54,924 nt of DNA from Paenibacillus sp. MZ04-78.2. Its GTDB lineage: Bacteria > Bacillota > Bacilli > Paenibacillales > NBRC-103111. The position numbers and the translations under genes were made by a program. Shown here one piece after another: positions 23,834-32,389 of the stretch; position 1 is the first letter of the stretch, and each line of letters starts with the position of its first letter. The stretch is taken from assembly GCF_024213375.1 (NCBI RefSeq), contig NZ_JANAVJ010000035.1, forward strand, positions 1 through 54,924, given 5' to 3'. The notes under the pieces are model-generated. The model searched no databases. It saw only the letters and a program-made list of their open reading frames with translations, and was not told where the DNA came from.

Positions 23834-24832
23834 TTACTTGTTTTCGAGCAGCTCCCGCAGCTCCGGCACGACATTCGGCGGATGCCCGCCGGTCAGCGCG
23901 GCGACGAGATTGCGCGCGGCGAGCATCGCCATATCGAGCCTGGTCTTGGCTGTGGCCGAGCCGATATGCGGCAGTGTGACCACGTTCGGCATATGCAGCA
24001 GCGGATTGTCCGGGCTCGGCGGCTCCGGATCGAACACATCTAGTCCCGCGCCCCGGATGAGTCCGGTTTGCAGAGCTTGAATCAGCGCCGGCTCGTCCAC
24101 CGTCTGCCCGCGGGAAGCATTGATGAAGAACGCCGTCGGCTTCATCATTTCGAAGTGCTCCAGACGGATCATGCGCTCCGTTTCCGGCGTCAGCGGCGTC
24201 ATCATCACGACGAAGTCCGACTCCCGCAGCAGCTCGTCCAAGCTGCAATAGCGGGCGCCAAACCGCTCTTCCGCCTCCGGCTTCCGGCTGCGGTTATGAT
24301 AAAGCAGGCTCATGTCGAAGCCGTCCACCGCTCGCTTGGCAATCGCTTCGCCGATCCGGCCCATCCCGATGATGCCGAGCGTCTGATGGTGCACGTCCAT
24401 GCCGAAGAAATATTCGTCGGTCAGCCCTTTGCCCCGCTGCCAGCGTCCCTGCTTCACGAACGCATCCAGCTCCGGGATACGCCGTGCCGCGGACAGCATA
24501 AGCGACAGCACCAGGTCCGCTACCGTCTCGTCCAGCACGTGCGGCGTATTCGTTCCGATAACCCGGCGGGCTTTCATCGCTTCCAGATCGAAGTGATTGT
24601 ACCCGACCGAAATGCTGCTGACCGCCCGCAGTTTAGGGGCATGGTCCAGCAGCTCCCGGTTGACCGGACCTCCGGTCGTTAGCAGCCCCTCCACATCGTG
24701 AAGCTCTGCGAGAAGCCCTTGTCGGGATGCGGCGCCTTGTCCGTCCCACATCCGGCACTCGCAATGCTGCTCCAGATAAGCAAACGCCGGTTCCGGGATC
24801 GCTTTGGAAATATAAATTTTCGGTTTGCTCAT
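23834..24832 (-). CDS. D-2-hydroxyacid dehydrogenase (glyoxylate/hydroxypyruvate reductase type)
   Basis: A 332-residue NAD(P)-dependent D-hydroxyacid dehydrogenase. It shows the nucleotide-binding GIIGMGRIGEAI, catalytic Arg in INASRGQTVDE, Glu in the GLDVFDPEP region and His in LPHIGSAT. The GhrB/YvcT-like motifs VGYNHFD and NTPHVLDETVADL suggest activity on glyoxylate, hydroxypyruvate or 2-ketogluconate. It follows larE by 21 bases in one operon, so a link to D-lactate or another D-hydroxyacid is possible. ATG at 24832 is preceded by GGAGAGGAGCCGATTCG. Confidence 0.9.
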   Translation of the reverse strand: MSKPKIYISKAIPEPAFAYLEQHCECRMWDGQGAASRQGLLAELHDVEGLLTTGGPVNRELLDHAPKLRAVSSISVGYNHFDLEAMKARRVIGTNTPHVLDETVADLVLSLMLSAARRIPELDAFVKQGRWQRGKGLTDEYFFGMDVHHQTLGIIGMGRIGEAIAKRAVDGFDMSLLYHNRSRKPEAEERFGARYCSLDELLRESDFVVMMTPLTPETERMIRLEHFEMMKPTAFFINASRGQTVDEPALIQALQTGLIRGAGLDVFDPEPPSPDNPLLHMPNVVTLPHIGSATAKTRLDMAMLAARNLVAALTGGHPPNVVPELRELLENK

Positions 24833-24853
24833 CGAATCGGCTCCTCTCCAAAC

Positions 24854-25708
24854 CTACGCCTGCGCTGCCGCTTGAACCGACTGCTCCTGCGGCGCAAGCA
24901 CTTCGTTCAAGCTGCCCGAACGGTACCCTTTCAAGTCCATCGTCACGTAGGCATAGCCGATCTCCTTCAGCTTTGCATGAACCGTCTCGGCGACGGCCAG
25001 CACGTCGGCCAGCTCCGATGCGGGCACCTCGATCCGGGCCAGCAAATCATGCTGACGCACGCGCACCTGGCGGAAACCGAGCTGAATCAGGAAATCTTCC
25101 GCCCGGTCGATCATGGACAGCTTTTCCGCCGTGATCGCTTCCCCGTACGGAATACGCGAAGACAAACAGGCGAACGACGGCTTATCCCACGTGGCCAGCC
25201 CGAATTTGCGGGACAGATGGCGTATTTCCGATTTCTTGATACCTGCTTCCAGAAGCGGCGCGCGAACGCCCCGTTCATGGGCGGCCTGTAGCCCCGGGCG
25301 GTGCTCCCCGAGGTCGTCGGCGATGGCGCCGAACACGACATGCTCGAAGCCGCGCGCATGGGCGATCGGAATCAAATGATCGAACAGCGAGTTTTTGCAA
25401 AAATAACACCGGTTCGTCGGATTTTCCGCATACCCGGGAATATCCAGCTCGCTCGTGTGAATGACCTCATGCGGTGCGCCTAAGCTCGCGGCAAGCGCGA
25501 TCGCCTCCAGCTTTTCCCGTTCGGGATACGTCTCCGAATCGGCCGTAAGGGCAAGCACCCGGTCCTTGCCCATAAATTCAAGCGCCGCCTTGAGCAGAAA
25601 AGCGCTGTCCACCCCGCCGGAGAACGCGACGACGACTTTGTTCATCGACTGCAAAATTTCCCCCAGCTTGGCGTACTTGTGATCTATCACTTGCTCTATC
25701 GTTGCCAT
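24854..25708 (-). CDS. larE: ATP-dependent sacrificial sulfur transferase LarE
   Basis: A 284-residue LarE. The PP-loop SGGVDS (30-35) activates the substrate carboxylate by adenylation. C181 in FACLSSRIPYG is the position of the sacrificial sulfur donor in the Lactobacillus plantarum enzyme, and additional Cys are in NRCYFCKNSLF. LarE converts the LarB product to the pincer dithio-ligand of the nickel cofactor used by lactate racemase LarA and relatives. No larA, larB or larC is in the window. ATG at 25708 follows GGGAGGCTGGACCT. The first 18 codons of the longer frame are not needed for the family. The hydroxyacid dehydrogenase is its operon partner. Confidence 0.9.
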   Translation of the reverse strand: MATIEQVIDHKYAKLGEILQSMNKVVVAFSGGVDSAFLLKAALEFMGKDRVLALTADSETYPEREKLEAIALAASLGAPHEVIHTSELDIPGYAENPTNRCYFCKNSLFDHLIPIAHARGFEHVVFGAIADDLGEHRPGLQAAHERGVRAPLLEAGIKKSEIRHLSRKFGLATWDKPSFACLSSRIPYGEAITAEKLSMIDRAEDFLIQLGFRQVRVRQHDLLARIEVPASELADVLAVAETVHAKLKEIGYAYVTMDLKGYRSGSLNEVLAPQEQSVQAAAQA

Positions 25709-25742
25709 AGGTCCAGCCTCCCTTTTGCGCAAGCCACGGCGT

Positions 25743-25777
25743 CCGTAGATCTGGTTGCACACGTTTGCAATCTACGG
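25743..25777 (-). promoter_or_regulatory. structured leader of larE
   Basis: A hairpin in the 5' leader: outer stem CCGTAGA with TCTACGG, inner stem TTGCA with TGCAA, and a five-base one-sided bulge. It lies between the -10 element and the ribosome binding site. It could be an operator or an RNA control element. Confidence 0.45.
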
Positions 25778-25801
25778 CTATGTACCGCTTGATACCAGTC
25801 T

Positions 25802-25832
25802 ATTATAGACCTTTTTTCCTTTCGGAAAAAGG
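25802..25832 (-). promoter_or_regulatory. larE promoter region with overlapping inverted repeat
   Basis: On the minus strand a perfect TATAAT (25802-25807) lies about 95 bases before the larE start. The weak -35 region sits inside an inverted repeat (CCTTTTTTCC at 25810-25819 and GGAAAAAGG at 25824-25832). Confidence 0.5.
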
Positions 25833-25937
25833 GCTCAAAACCGAAATCAATTCTTCACGAACTAAGCTGGGGCTAAAAAAATGAATGCAATCGCCATCGA
25901 ATGTCCAATTAACTGTCAAGCACTGATCTTAAGAAGC

Positions 25938-26177
25938 CTAGAACTTCCCATAGATCATCTCCAGCAGATGTTTAATAGGAAGATGGATCTTAATGATCCA
26001 CTCCAGCGGATTCGGAACTGGAAGATGGCGCGCCTGGGCTATGCCGAGGGTGAGGCCGATTAGTAAAAATAAGAAATAAACGGTCATTTCCTTCCATTCC
26101 TTGCGTTTCCATATACCGGGAAAATCAATCGCCATGACCGCGGCAGCCGCCGCTATGACCGTCAGTCCAAAAAGCAT
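25938..26177 (-). CDS. small two-helix membrane protein of the ger operon (GerD-subunit-like)
   Basis: A 79-residue protein with two membrane helices (LFGLTVIAAAAAVMAIDF and MTVYFLFLLIGLTLGIA) and an amphipathic C-terminal tail. It is the last gene of the germinant-receptor operon, 18 bases after the B subunit. Small two-helix D subunits have been described in some Bacillus receptor operons, where they modulate germinant response; identity with those is inference from position and topology. The frame keeps a good length and hydrophobicity pattern, so it is very likely real. The upstream AGGAAAGGCGGCTGCCTCCG gives a plausible ribosome binding site. Confidence 0.7.
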   Translation of the reverse strand: MLFGLTVIAAAAAVMAIDFPGIWKRKEWKEMTVYFLFLLIGLTLGIAQARHLPVPNPLEWIIKIHLPIKHLLEMIYGKF

Positions 26178-26195
26178 CGGAGGCAGCCGCCTTTC

Positions 26196-27299
26196 CTAGG
26201 AATGATTGGGCTTCATCCACTTTGTTCGAAGCCAGCCGGCGAGCAGCAGGAAGACGGGAATGCCAATCCCGAAAGGAATGGAATAGGGCAGCCAATATTT
26301 CATGCTCCACTCGTCCATAAACGTTCTGTTCGGGTTGATGACCCGCCCCAGCAGGACCATTGCGAAGCCAATCGGCAGCACAATCACCCTGTGGTCCCTG
26401 ATACGACATAGCTTCGCAAAACCTTGGGTCGTTGCTGTCAAGAAGAGATAAGCTTTGAAATACAAGGTCGTGAGCCAGATGACGGTCACAACGATTTCAA
26501 AGCGCTCAAAGATGTTGACGATGCTGATTTTCTTGGCTAGCCTATAGGTCGGATAAGCATTCCTTAAGACCGTATCCGCGCCGAGAACGAGGATAGCTAT
26601 CGTAGAGATCAGAATGATGCAGCCTCCTCCTATGACCGTTCCTGCATACAAGGACCGTACGGCAGCTTTCGGCTCCTGCACAAGCGGGAAGAACAACAGC
26701 AGCACGAATGCATCAAGATAAAAAGCCACCAGTACCCGGCTCGCCTTGACGACGGGAAAAAAACCGCGGGCCAGCACTGGCTGGACATGATCCAAGTCGA
26801 TATTCGGACTAAGAGCAACTATCATAAGTAGAAACAACACGACGATGCCGGGAAAGACGATTTCCGATGTACGGGCGGTCGCCTCTACTCCCAAACGCAC
26901 AGCGATTACCAGAATGAACATGAACAGCGCGAGGATCACGTACACCGGAGTCCGGGGAAATACCTGACTGCTCATAAAATCTCCGACCTCCATCAGCAGC
27001 AAGCATACATCGATAAAGCAAAAGGCTGCGAAATAAAGAAGCAGCGCCTTGCCAACCCAGCGACCAGGCACACTTTCCATATAATCCAGAAATGGAACCC
27101 CGGGGTACCGGACAGCCAGCCTGGCGTACAGGAAGGCAACGGCTAGCATCTGGATGACGGATAAGATCGAGGCTATCCAGACATCGCGCTCGGCATCCAC
27201 GGTAAAATGAGCCGGCAGATATAAAATAGCGTCGCCTATCGTATACAAAGCGACAAGAATGGTAAACTGTCGGGGGGATATTTGTTCCTTCCTATGCAT
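26196..27299 (-). CDS. germinant receptor B subunit (GerAB/YndE-type permease)
   Basis: A 367-residue integral membrane protein of the APC-like spore-germination permease family. It has about ten hydrophobic segments, starting EQISPRQFTILVALYTIGDAILYLPA, the standard family opening. It forms the putative germinant-binding subunit in the spore inner membrane, together with the A and C subunits. ATG at 27299 is chosen because GGAGATGAGACG lies in front of it; the ATG 24 bases upstream has no such site. Germinant specificity cannot be told. Confidence 0.9.
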   Translation of the reverse strand: MHRKEQISPRQFTILVALYTIGDAILYLPAHFTVDAERDVWIASILSVIQMLAVAFLYARLAVRYPGVPFLDYMESVPGRWVGKALLLYFAAFCFIDVCLLLMEVGDFMSSQVFPRTPVYVILALFMFILVIAVRLGVEATARTSEIVFPGIVVLFLLMIVALSPNIDLDHVQPVLARGFFPVVKASRVLVAFYLDAFVLLLFFPLVQEPKAAVRSLYAGTVIGGGCIILISTIAILVLGADTVLRNAYPTYRLAKKISIVNIFERFEIVVTVIWLTTLYFKAYLFLTATTQGFAKLCRIRDHRVIVLPIGFAMVLLGRVINPNRTFMDEWSMKYWLPYSIPFGIGIPVFLLLAGWLRTKWMKPNHS

Positions 27300-27341
27300 C
27301 GTCTCATCTCCATGTGACAACATGACTGTCGGCGTTCCTAC

Positions 27342-28544
27342 TTATTCCAAATTATCCAGGTAGCTCTTGTTCGTTTGGCCGCTGCTTCGGAGCTTGACCT
27401 TGACGCTGACCTCTACCGGCATACGGGGGAATAATTCATCCCACTGCTTCTGAATGGCTTTCCACTTTTTCGGAGCGGAGCGGTGGATTGCCTCACCGAA
27501 TCCAAATACATCGGCGTTCAGATCTTTTTGGCTCTTCATTAGAGCGCTGGTCAAGTATTGCTTGATTTTCTGCCCGGTCGCTTCCTCCAGTGACGCCAAG
27601 ACATCAGACTTTGAGACGTCTTTTGGGCACGCCAGTTCCTCGATATTTCCTTCTGCTTTCAGGTCGATAGAACCGCGGGGCTTGCCGGCATCGAGCTGCC
27701 CTTGGATACTAGCTTTGGCGTGCAGTATATTCACGGCCATCTCCCGCCTATTCCCGCAAGGCACATGGACCGCCGTATTCTTAATCTCATTGACCGCGAA
27801 GGCAAAGCCGATGCTTTCCTTCTCATTCAGCCAGCCCCTCAGCTTGTCCTTCTTGAAAACCGCCATACCATTCAGTTCGATTTGCGCGGGAGCCAGACTG
27901 TTCTGGATATTCACGAGGCCTCGACCGACTTCACCGTCTCCGGCCAACCGGAGGCCGGGCAGCACTGCCGAAGTCGTCTTGCTCTGCATTTTCGAAATAA
28001 ATTCGTCAATGGAGATCTCCTGAAAAGCTCCCCAGTTCTTAGCCGCAGAGCGAATAGAGGAATAGATGCTGTTGCCGGGGATTTTCTCGATCTGTGTCAG
28101 GGTACTTAACAGATTTACAATATCGCTGTCACGCGAGACCAAGATATTGAAGTCTGTCCGGAACCCTGCTGAACGGGAAAAAAGCTCTAGCGCTTCGCCA
28201 ACCCCCTCCCTCGCCAGCGACTCGCTCAGGACGATGAACCGCAGGTGGGAGATGTAAATTTCCCTCGGCGAGACGGCGGTCATTTTTTTGAGCGCTTCAA
28301 AGACCGTCACGCCACTGGACTGGAAGACGGCCATCGGGGCGATGGCGCCTGGGGCGCCTTTTTTGCCTATTTCCCCTGCGTTCTCGATCTGTACGGTGAT
28401 GACATACCGTCCGTCCGACTTCGCGATCCCGATACCGGAGGCAATCGCCAAATTATTCAGTTCCTTATGGTCCCAGCAACCTGTAAGCGGAAGCAGCAGG
28501 GCTGCTAGCAGAGGCAGCATCAGCACGGCTTTGAGGTTCATCAT
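27342..28544 (-). CDS. germinant receptor C subunit (Ger(x)C lipoprotein)
   Basis: A 400-residue lipoprotein. The signal MLPLLAALLLPLTGC has a lipobox LTGC, and the next residues WDHKELNNLAIASGIGI are the family hallmark. The GerAC domains follow (SHLRFIVLSESLAREGV, NGMAVFKKDKLRGWLNEKES). It is anchored to the outer face of the spore inner membrane. Its start overlaps the A-subunit stop region (AGGTGAGATGATG), so the two are translationally coupled. Either of two adjacent ATGs may be used. Confidence 0.9.
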   Translation of the reverse strand: MMNLKAVLMLPLLAALLLPLTGCWDHKELNNLAIASGIGIAKSDGRYVITVQIENAGEIGKKGAPGAIAPMAVFQSSGVTVFEALKKMTAVSPREIYISHLRFIVLSESLAREGVGEALELFSRSAGFRTDFNILVSRDSDIVNLLSTLTQIEKIPGNSIYSSIRSAAKNWGAFQEISIDEFISKMQSKTTSAVLPGLRLAGDGEVGRGLVNIQNSLAPAQIELNGMAVFKKDKLRGWLNEKESIGFAFAVNEIKNTAVHVPCGNRREMAVNILHAKASIQGQLDAGKPRGSIDLKAEGNIEELACPKDVSKSDVLASLEEATGQKIKQYLTSALMKSQKDLNADVFGFGEAIHRSAPKKWKAIQKQWDELFPRMPVEVSVKVKLRSSGQTNKSYLDNLE

Positions 28545-28545
28545 C

Positions 28546-30003
28546 TCACCTTTTGGGTTGTTGTGTCGTGGATCGCCGCGACCAGAGAGGGAGGCGGATC
28601 AGGCTATCCTTGATATCCTCTCGGCGAAGCGGAGCAATCGGCGACATATAAGGTACGCCGAAGGAGCGAAGACCGGACAAGTGAAGCAGCATCGCCATGA
28701 CGGCCACATACAAGCCATACATGCCCATGAAAGCGGCAGCAGCCATAAAGGCGTACCGCAGCAGCCGGATAGGCACCGCAGCCTCAATGGAAGGAATGAC
28801 AAAGTTGGAGATCGCAGTGCTTGATACAATAATGACCATGGCCGCCGACACGAATCCGGCTTCGACCGCCGCCTGACCCAATACGATTGCGCCGACGATC
28901 GAGATGGCCGATCCGATGGCCCGTGGCATTCGAACGCCGGCCTCATTCAGCAGCTCGAAAGCCGCGATCATGATTAGCGCTTCGAAAAAAGCGGGAAACG
29001 GAACCCCTTCGCGCTGAGCCGACAGGCTGATCAGCAAGGGCGGGGGCAGCACTTCGTGATGAAAGGTCGTGATGGCAATATACAAAGCTGGGGCCAGCAA
29101 GGAATAGTAATAAGAGACAAAACGCATCGGCCTCGTCAATACATAAGTCCACCGCTGGTAATGATCCTCTGCCGAATGCAGGAACGTATTGAACAGGCAC
29201 GGAACCATCAGCACAAACGGACTGCCATCCACAAGAATGACGACCTTTCCTTCCAGCAGCCCGGCTACCGTCGTGTCAGGACGCTCCGTATTTGATACGG
29301 TGGGAAAAGGAGAATACTTGGAATCCTGTATAAACTCTTCAATATAGGCTCCTTCCAGCACCCCGTCCAGATCAATCCGCCCGAGCCGCCGGTACACTTC
29401 TTGAACCACATCGCAGTCCGCCGTATCCTTTAGATAAACAACTGCCGCCTTTGTCTTGGTAACATGGCCCAGCTCCTGCTTGGTGACGATCAAATCTGCA
29501 CTAGACAACCGTTTCCGGATCAGGGCAAGATTCGTCTGCAACGTTTCAGTGAAGCCTTCCTGGGGACCGCGGATCACCGTCTGGCTGGTCGGCTTCTCAA
29601 TCCCTCGGTCCTCGATATCCCCCGTATCTGCGGCGAAGCCGGTTTGCCAGCCGTCCAGCAATATGACCGCTTGACCTCTGAGGATTGAACCTGTCAGGGT
29701 CTGAATATCTTGGACTAGCAGCAAGGAGGCTACAGGTAGCGGAAGCTGGGGGCAGTTGGATGAATCCGTCCAAGTGACATTCTCATAGTCGGCCATTCGG
29801 AACATAAGCGTATGTATAATACGTTCGTTAATCTCGGCGATATTGACAAGTCCTTCGATAAATAGGACGGCTACACGCTTTTTTTCTCCCATATCAGCAG
29901 CGAATTGTCGGACGATCAGATCGGCGCTGTGATGAAGAGCGGCTAGTACAGCTTGCACATTTTCCTCTAAGTTCGATGAAAGAGGTTTTTGGGAGTGGTT
30001 CAC
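28546..30003 (-). CDS. germinant receptor A subunit (GerAA-type)
   Basis: A 485-residue GerA-family protein: a soluble N-terminal domain of about 250 residues (MADYENVTW, VRGPQEGFTETLQTNLALIRKR-type motif present as IRGPQEGFTETL), then about five to six membrane helices. Typical landmarks are GLLEGKVVILVDGSPFVLMVPCLF, RPMRFVSYYYSLLAPALYIA and GVRMPRAIGSAISIVGAIVLGQAAVEAGFVS, read in segments. GTG at 30003 is preferred, ten bases after GGGAGG; the ATG at 30012 is too close. First gene of the A-C-B-small-protein operon. The subunit order A-C-B is common in Paenibacillus. Confidence 0.9.
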   Translation of the reverse strand: MNHSQKPLSSNLEENVQAVLAALHHSADLIVRQFAADMGEKKRVAVLFIEGLVNIAEINERIIHTLMFRMADYENVTWTDSSNCPQLPLPVASLLLVQDIQTLTGSILRGQAVILLDGWQTGFAADTGDIEDRGIEKPTSQTVIRGPQEGFTETLQTNLALIRKRLSSADLIVTKQELGHVTKTKAAVVYLKDTADCDVVQEVYRRLGRIDLDGVLEGAYIEEFIQDSKYSPFPTVSNTERPDTTVAGLLEGKVVILVDGSPFVLMVPCLFNTFLHSAEDHYQRWTYVLTRPMRFVSYYYSLLAPALYIAITTFHHEVLPPPLLISLSAQREGVPFPAFFEALIMIAAFELLNEAGVRMPRAIGSAISIVGAIVLGQAAVEAGFVSAAMVIIVSSTAISNFVIPSIEAAVPIRLLRYAFMAAAAFMGMYGLYVAVMAMLLHLSGLRSFGVPYMSPIAPLRREDIKDSLIRLPLWSRRSTTQQPKR

Positions 30004-30028
30004 CGCCAGCATACCTCCCTTAGGTTGT

Positions 30029-30059
30029 TAGTACAAATAGTGCCCCACAGACTCATTCT
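30029..30059 (-). promoter_or_regulatory. possible sigma-G-type promoter of the ger operon
   Basis: On the minus strand AGAATG and TTGTACTA are separated by 17 bases, 26 bases upstream of the A-subunit start. The match to the sigma-G consensus is partial. Forespore expression is expected from the family. Confidence 0.3.
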
Positions 30060-30084
30060 TTACTCTTCTCCCCCCGCATGAACG

Positions 30085-30118
30085 ACAAAAACAGCCTGTC
30101 CCGGTGCGGAACAGACTG
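30085..30118 (-). terminator. terminator after the glutathione peroxidase gene
   Basis: Minus-strand stem CAGTCTGTTCC with GGGACAGGCTG (small mismatches), loop GCAC, followed by T5G. Confidence 0.7.
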
Positions 30119-30131
30119 CTCGCTCTACGTT

Positions 30132-30614
30132 TTATTCACTTAACAGCTTTTGTATGTCTTCCTCGATGGCCGCCGGTTCCGTGCGCGCAGCGTACTGCTT
30201 GACGACCTCGCCTTGGCGGTTGACCAGAAACTTCACGAAGTTCCATTCGATATCCCCGGTCCGGTAAGGCTCGGGTACGTTGGAGACCAAGTATTGGTAA
30301 AGCGGATGCGCGTGCTCTCCCTTGACGTCGATTTTGGCAAACAGCGGGAACGTCACGTTATAACGCGTTTCGCAGAACTGTGCGATCTCGGCCTCCGTCC
30401 CGGGCTCCTGTCCGGCAAATTGGTTGCACGGAAAGCCGAGCACGACCAGACCTTGGTCCTTATACGTTTCGTACAGCTTCTGAAGTCCTTCGTAATGCGG
30501 CGTTAAGCCGCAGGCGCTCGCCGTGTTGACGATCAGCAGCACGTTGCCCCGGTAGTCCGACAGCGGCTTGTCCGCCCCTTGAATTGTTGTGGCCGAAAAA
30601 TCGTAAACCGACAT
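30132..30614 (-). CDS. bsaA: glutathione peroxidase family protein (BsaA-like)
   Basis: A 160-residue thiol peroxidase. The catalytic residues are all present: C35 (NTASACGLTPH), Q69 (NQFAGQE), W124 and N125 (EWNFVKFLV). The resolving Cys of the thioredoxin-linked type is likely C63 or C81. In Firmicutes such enzymes reduce organic hydroperoxides using thioredoxin or bacillithiol rather than glutathione. ATG at 30614 follows AAGGAG with spacing 11. Single gene; cytoplasmic. Confidence 0.9.
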   Translation of the reverse strand: MSVYDFSATTIQGADKPLSDYRGNVLLIVNTASACGLTPHYEGLQKLYETYKDQGLVVLGFPCNQFAGQEPGTEAEIAQFCETRYNVTFPLFAKIDVKGEHAHPLYQYLVSNVPEPYRTGDIEWNFVKFLVNRQGEVVKQYAARTEPAAIEEDIQKLLSE

Positions 30615-30705
30615 ATCCCATCGCTCCTTTTTTTTCCACGAATGCCCTGATCTTTATTGTAGCACGAAGCGGTTTGGATTGAAAAATCCATGCCAATTAT
30701 TAGAG

Positions 30706-30740
30706 AATAGGGGTAGGGGGAAATTCCCCCTACCCCTATT
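30706..30740 (-). terminator. perfect 15-base hairpin after the anti-sigma gene
   Basis: AATAGGGGTAGGGGG and CCCCCTACCCCTATT form a perfect inverted repeat around AAATT, two bases past the anti-sigma stop. There is no proper T-run, so termination is inferred. Confidence 0.5.
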
Positions 30741-30742
30741 GC

Positions 30743-31519
30743 TTAACGTGCCGCTTCGGTCGCCTGCTTGGCCTTGCTTTGATCGATGGCGATATCTCCC
30801 TTCCAGCTCCCCTTTGTTTTGCCGATGCGGTCGATATCTACATTGAGCTTAATCGTTTGAGGCAATGAAGCGCCGCTCGTCACGAAGGCGATTACCCCTT
30901 CCGGCTTATCCTTGTCCGCAATGCCTGTATTGATTTCTTTGCCCGCCGCATCGGTCAGGCGAAACGGAAGATGGTCTTTCCGTCCTGTACCGATAAAGCT
31001 CAGCTGGCTGAAACCTTCCATACCCAGTTCCTGGTAGGTCGGATTTTCCACCTGCTTGCCGTCTTTTTTCCCGTCGGAAATGATCTGCAGCCCGGTCGTG
31101 TCGAATTCCCAAGGAACGAGCGCGCCATCCTGCTTCTCGATCCGGTAGTGAACCAGCACCTTGGCATCCTCGACATATACTTCTTTAAAATGAATCGTGA
31201 TGCCTTGATCCGTGATTTTGCGGTCGATCGGCACCGACAGCCCTTCGGACAGCGCGCGTTTTACCCCGCTGTCGACCACTCCGTTGATGTTCGCCTGATC
31301 CTTGACAAAATAAGAGCTGCTGAGCGAATAAGCTCCTGTCGGGATCAGTACGGCCGCCGCAATGCTGAAAGCGATGATTGTTTTTTTCATTTTCTTGTTC
31401 TCCTTTTTCTCATGAAATTGTACGAAGGATTGTCTTATCCGCTGATCGACGTCTTCCGGAACTTGCGTCTTGTCAAATTGCTCTGTCAGCGATTGTTTAA
31501 TTTCGTCCGAGATTGACAT
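30743..31519 (-). CDS. anti-sigma factor with DUF4179-type domain
   Basis: A 258-residue single-pass membrane protein. A cytoplasmic N-terminus of about 43 residues (ISDEIKQSLTEQFDKTQVPEDVDQRIRQSF) binds the sigma factor. One membrane helix follows (KKTIIAFSIAAAVLIPTGAYSL). An extracytoplasmic DUF4179/DUF5643-like beta-rich domain comes next (ITIHFKEVYVEDAKVLVHYRI). The start overlaps the sigma gene by 23 bases, typical of coupled sigma/anti-sigma pairs. It holds the sigma factor until an envelope signal is received. The signal is unknown. Confidence 0.8.
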   Translation of the reverse strand: MSISDEIKQSLTEQFDKTQVPEDVDQRIRQSFVQFHEKKENKKMKKTIIAFSIAAAVLIPTGAYSLSSSYFVKDQANINGVVDSGVKRALSEGLSVPIDRKITDQGITIHFKEVYVEDAKVLVHYRIEKQDGALVPWEFDTTGLQIISDGKKDGKQVENPTYQELGMEGFSQLSFIGTGRKDHLPFRLTDAAGKEINTGIADKDKPEGVIAFVTSGASLPQTIKLNVDIDRIGKTKGSWKGDIAIDQSKAKQATEAAR

Positions 31520-32087
31520 GTTCGGAACTAGCCTCCTTATTTGCTTGGGTGTCCAACCATTGGCGCAGCTGCTTCAAGGCCAGATGATTTCTGGATTTGA
31601 CCGTGCCGAGCGGAATTTGCAGCAGCTCCGCCACCTGCTCCTGCGAAAAATCATAATAAAACCGGTATATAATCACGATGCGCAGCTTAAACGGCAGTTG
31701 ATTGATCAGGCGCTGCATTTCTCTTTGCGATTCGTTCTCCAGCAGCGGTTCCTCCGGCCGTTCCACATGCGGCTCCACGCTCAAACGGTTTTTTTTCTCA
31801 AGCAAACGGAATCTTCTCCAAAGCTGCCGCCTCCAGCTGCTTATTTGCCGAAGGACGATCCCGTTTAACCAGAACAGAAAAGGACGCGTGCGGTCGTAGC
31901 TCGGCAAGGCCCGCCATAGCTGATAATAAATCTCGCTCACAATGTCGTTGACATCGGCGGGATGAGCTACCAAAGCCGCCACGGTTGCATACACTTTGTT
32001 CTTGGTCATGCCGTAAATCACTTCAAAAGCGTCCGGGTTCCCGTCGATCAGCCGGTCAAGCCAGACGTTCAGTTGTTCGTTATCCAT
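31497..32087 (-). CDS. ECF RNA polymerase sigma factor
   Basis: A 196-residue ECF sigma factor. Region 2 is DAFEVIYGMTKNKVYATVAALVAHPADVNDIVSEIYYQLW; region 4 is INQLPFKLRIVIIYRFYYDFSQEQVAELLQIPLGTVKSRNHLALKQL, both given in parts of the continuous sequence. Together with the membrane anti-sigma it forms an envelope-stress switch. Autoregulation is likely; on the minus strand a TGAACC element (32140-32145) resembles an ECF -35 site, but no well-spaced -10 is seen. ATG at 32087 follows GGGAGGCCTCCA. Confidence 0.85.
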   Translation of the reverse strand: MDNEQLNVWLDRLIDGNPDAFEVIYGMTKNKVYATVAALVAHPADVNDIVSEIYYQLWRALPSYDRTRPFLFWLNGIVLRQISSWRRQLWRRFRLLEKKNRLSVEPHVERPEEPLLENESQREMQRLINQLPFKLRIVIIYRFYYDFSQEQVAELLQIPLGTVKSRNHLALKQLRQWLDTQANKEASSEHVNLGRN

Positions 32088-32389
32088 TGGAGGCCTCCCG
32101 AAATTGTATACACGATGTATTGGCTCCGTCGCCCCATAAGGTTCACTGAAAATGAAAAAAATAATTTCGCTCTAAATCATTTATTATACCGCAAATAACC
32201 GGTATCCGATGTCGGGGGTAAGTTTGGAAATGCTGGGGTTGTCAGAAGGGTTTTTCTCTTTCAGGGGATAAGAAGGTGAAGAGGTTCGTCCAAGAACGCA
32301 CATTCGCCTGCAAATCCACACACAGCTCCAGGAGCTACGTACGAATCGCAGGCGAAGAATTATTCCTAATATTTGGCAATTCCACAAAA
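32088..32389. other. 302-base intergenic stretch between the sigma factor and pepV
   Basis: The left part is the sigma-factor upstream region, with a possible ECF -35 element at 32140-32145. A structured element at 32303-32356 has an outer stem TTCGCCTGC with GCAGGCGAA and an inner stem AGCTC with GAGCT. It lies just downstream of pepV and has no T-run. No gene is seen. Confidence 0.45.
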
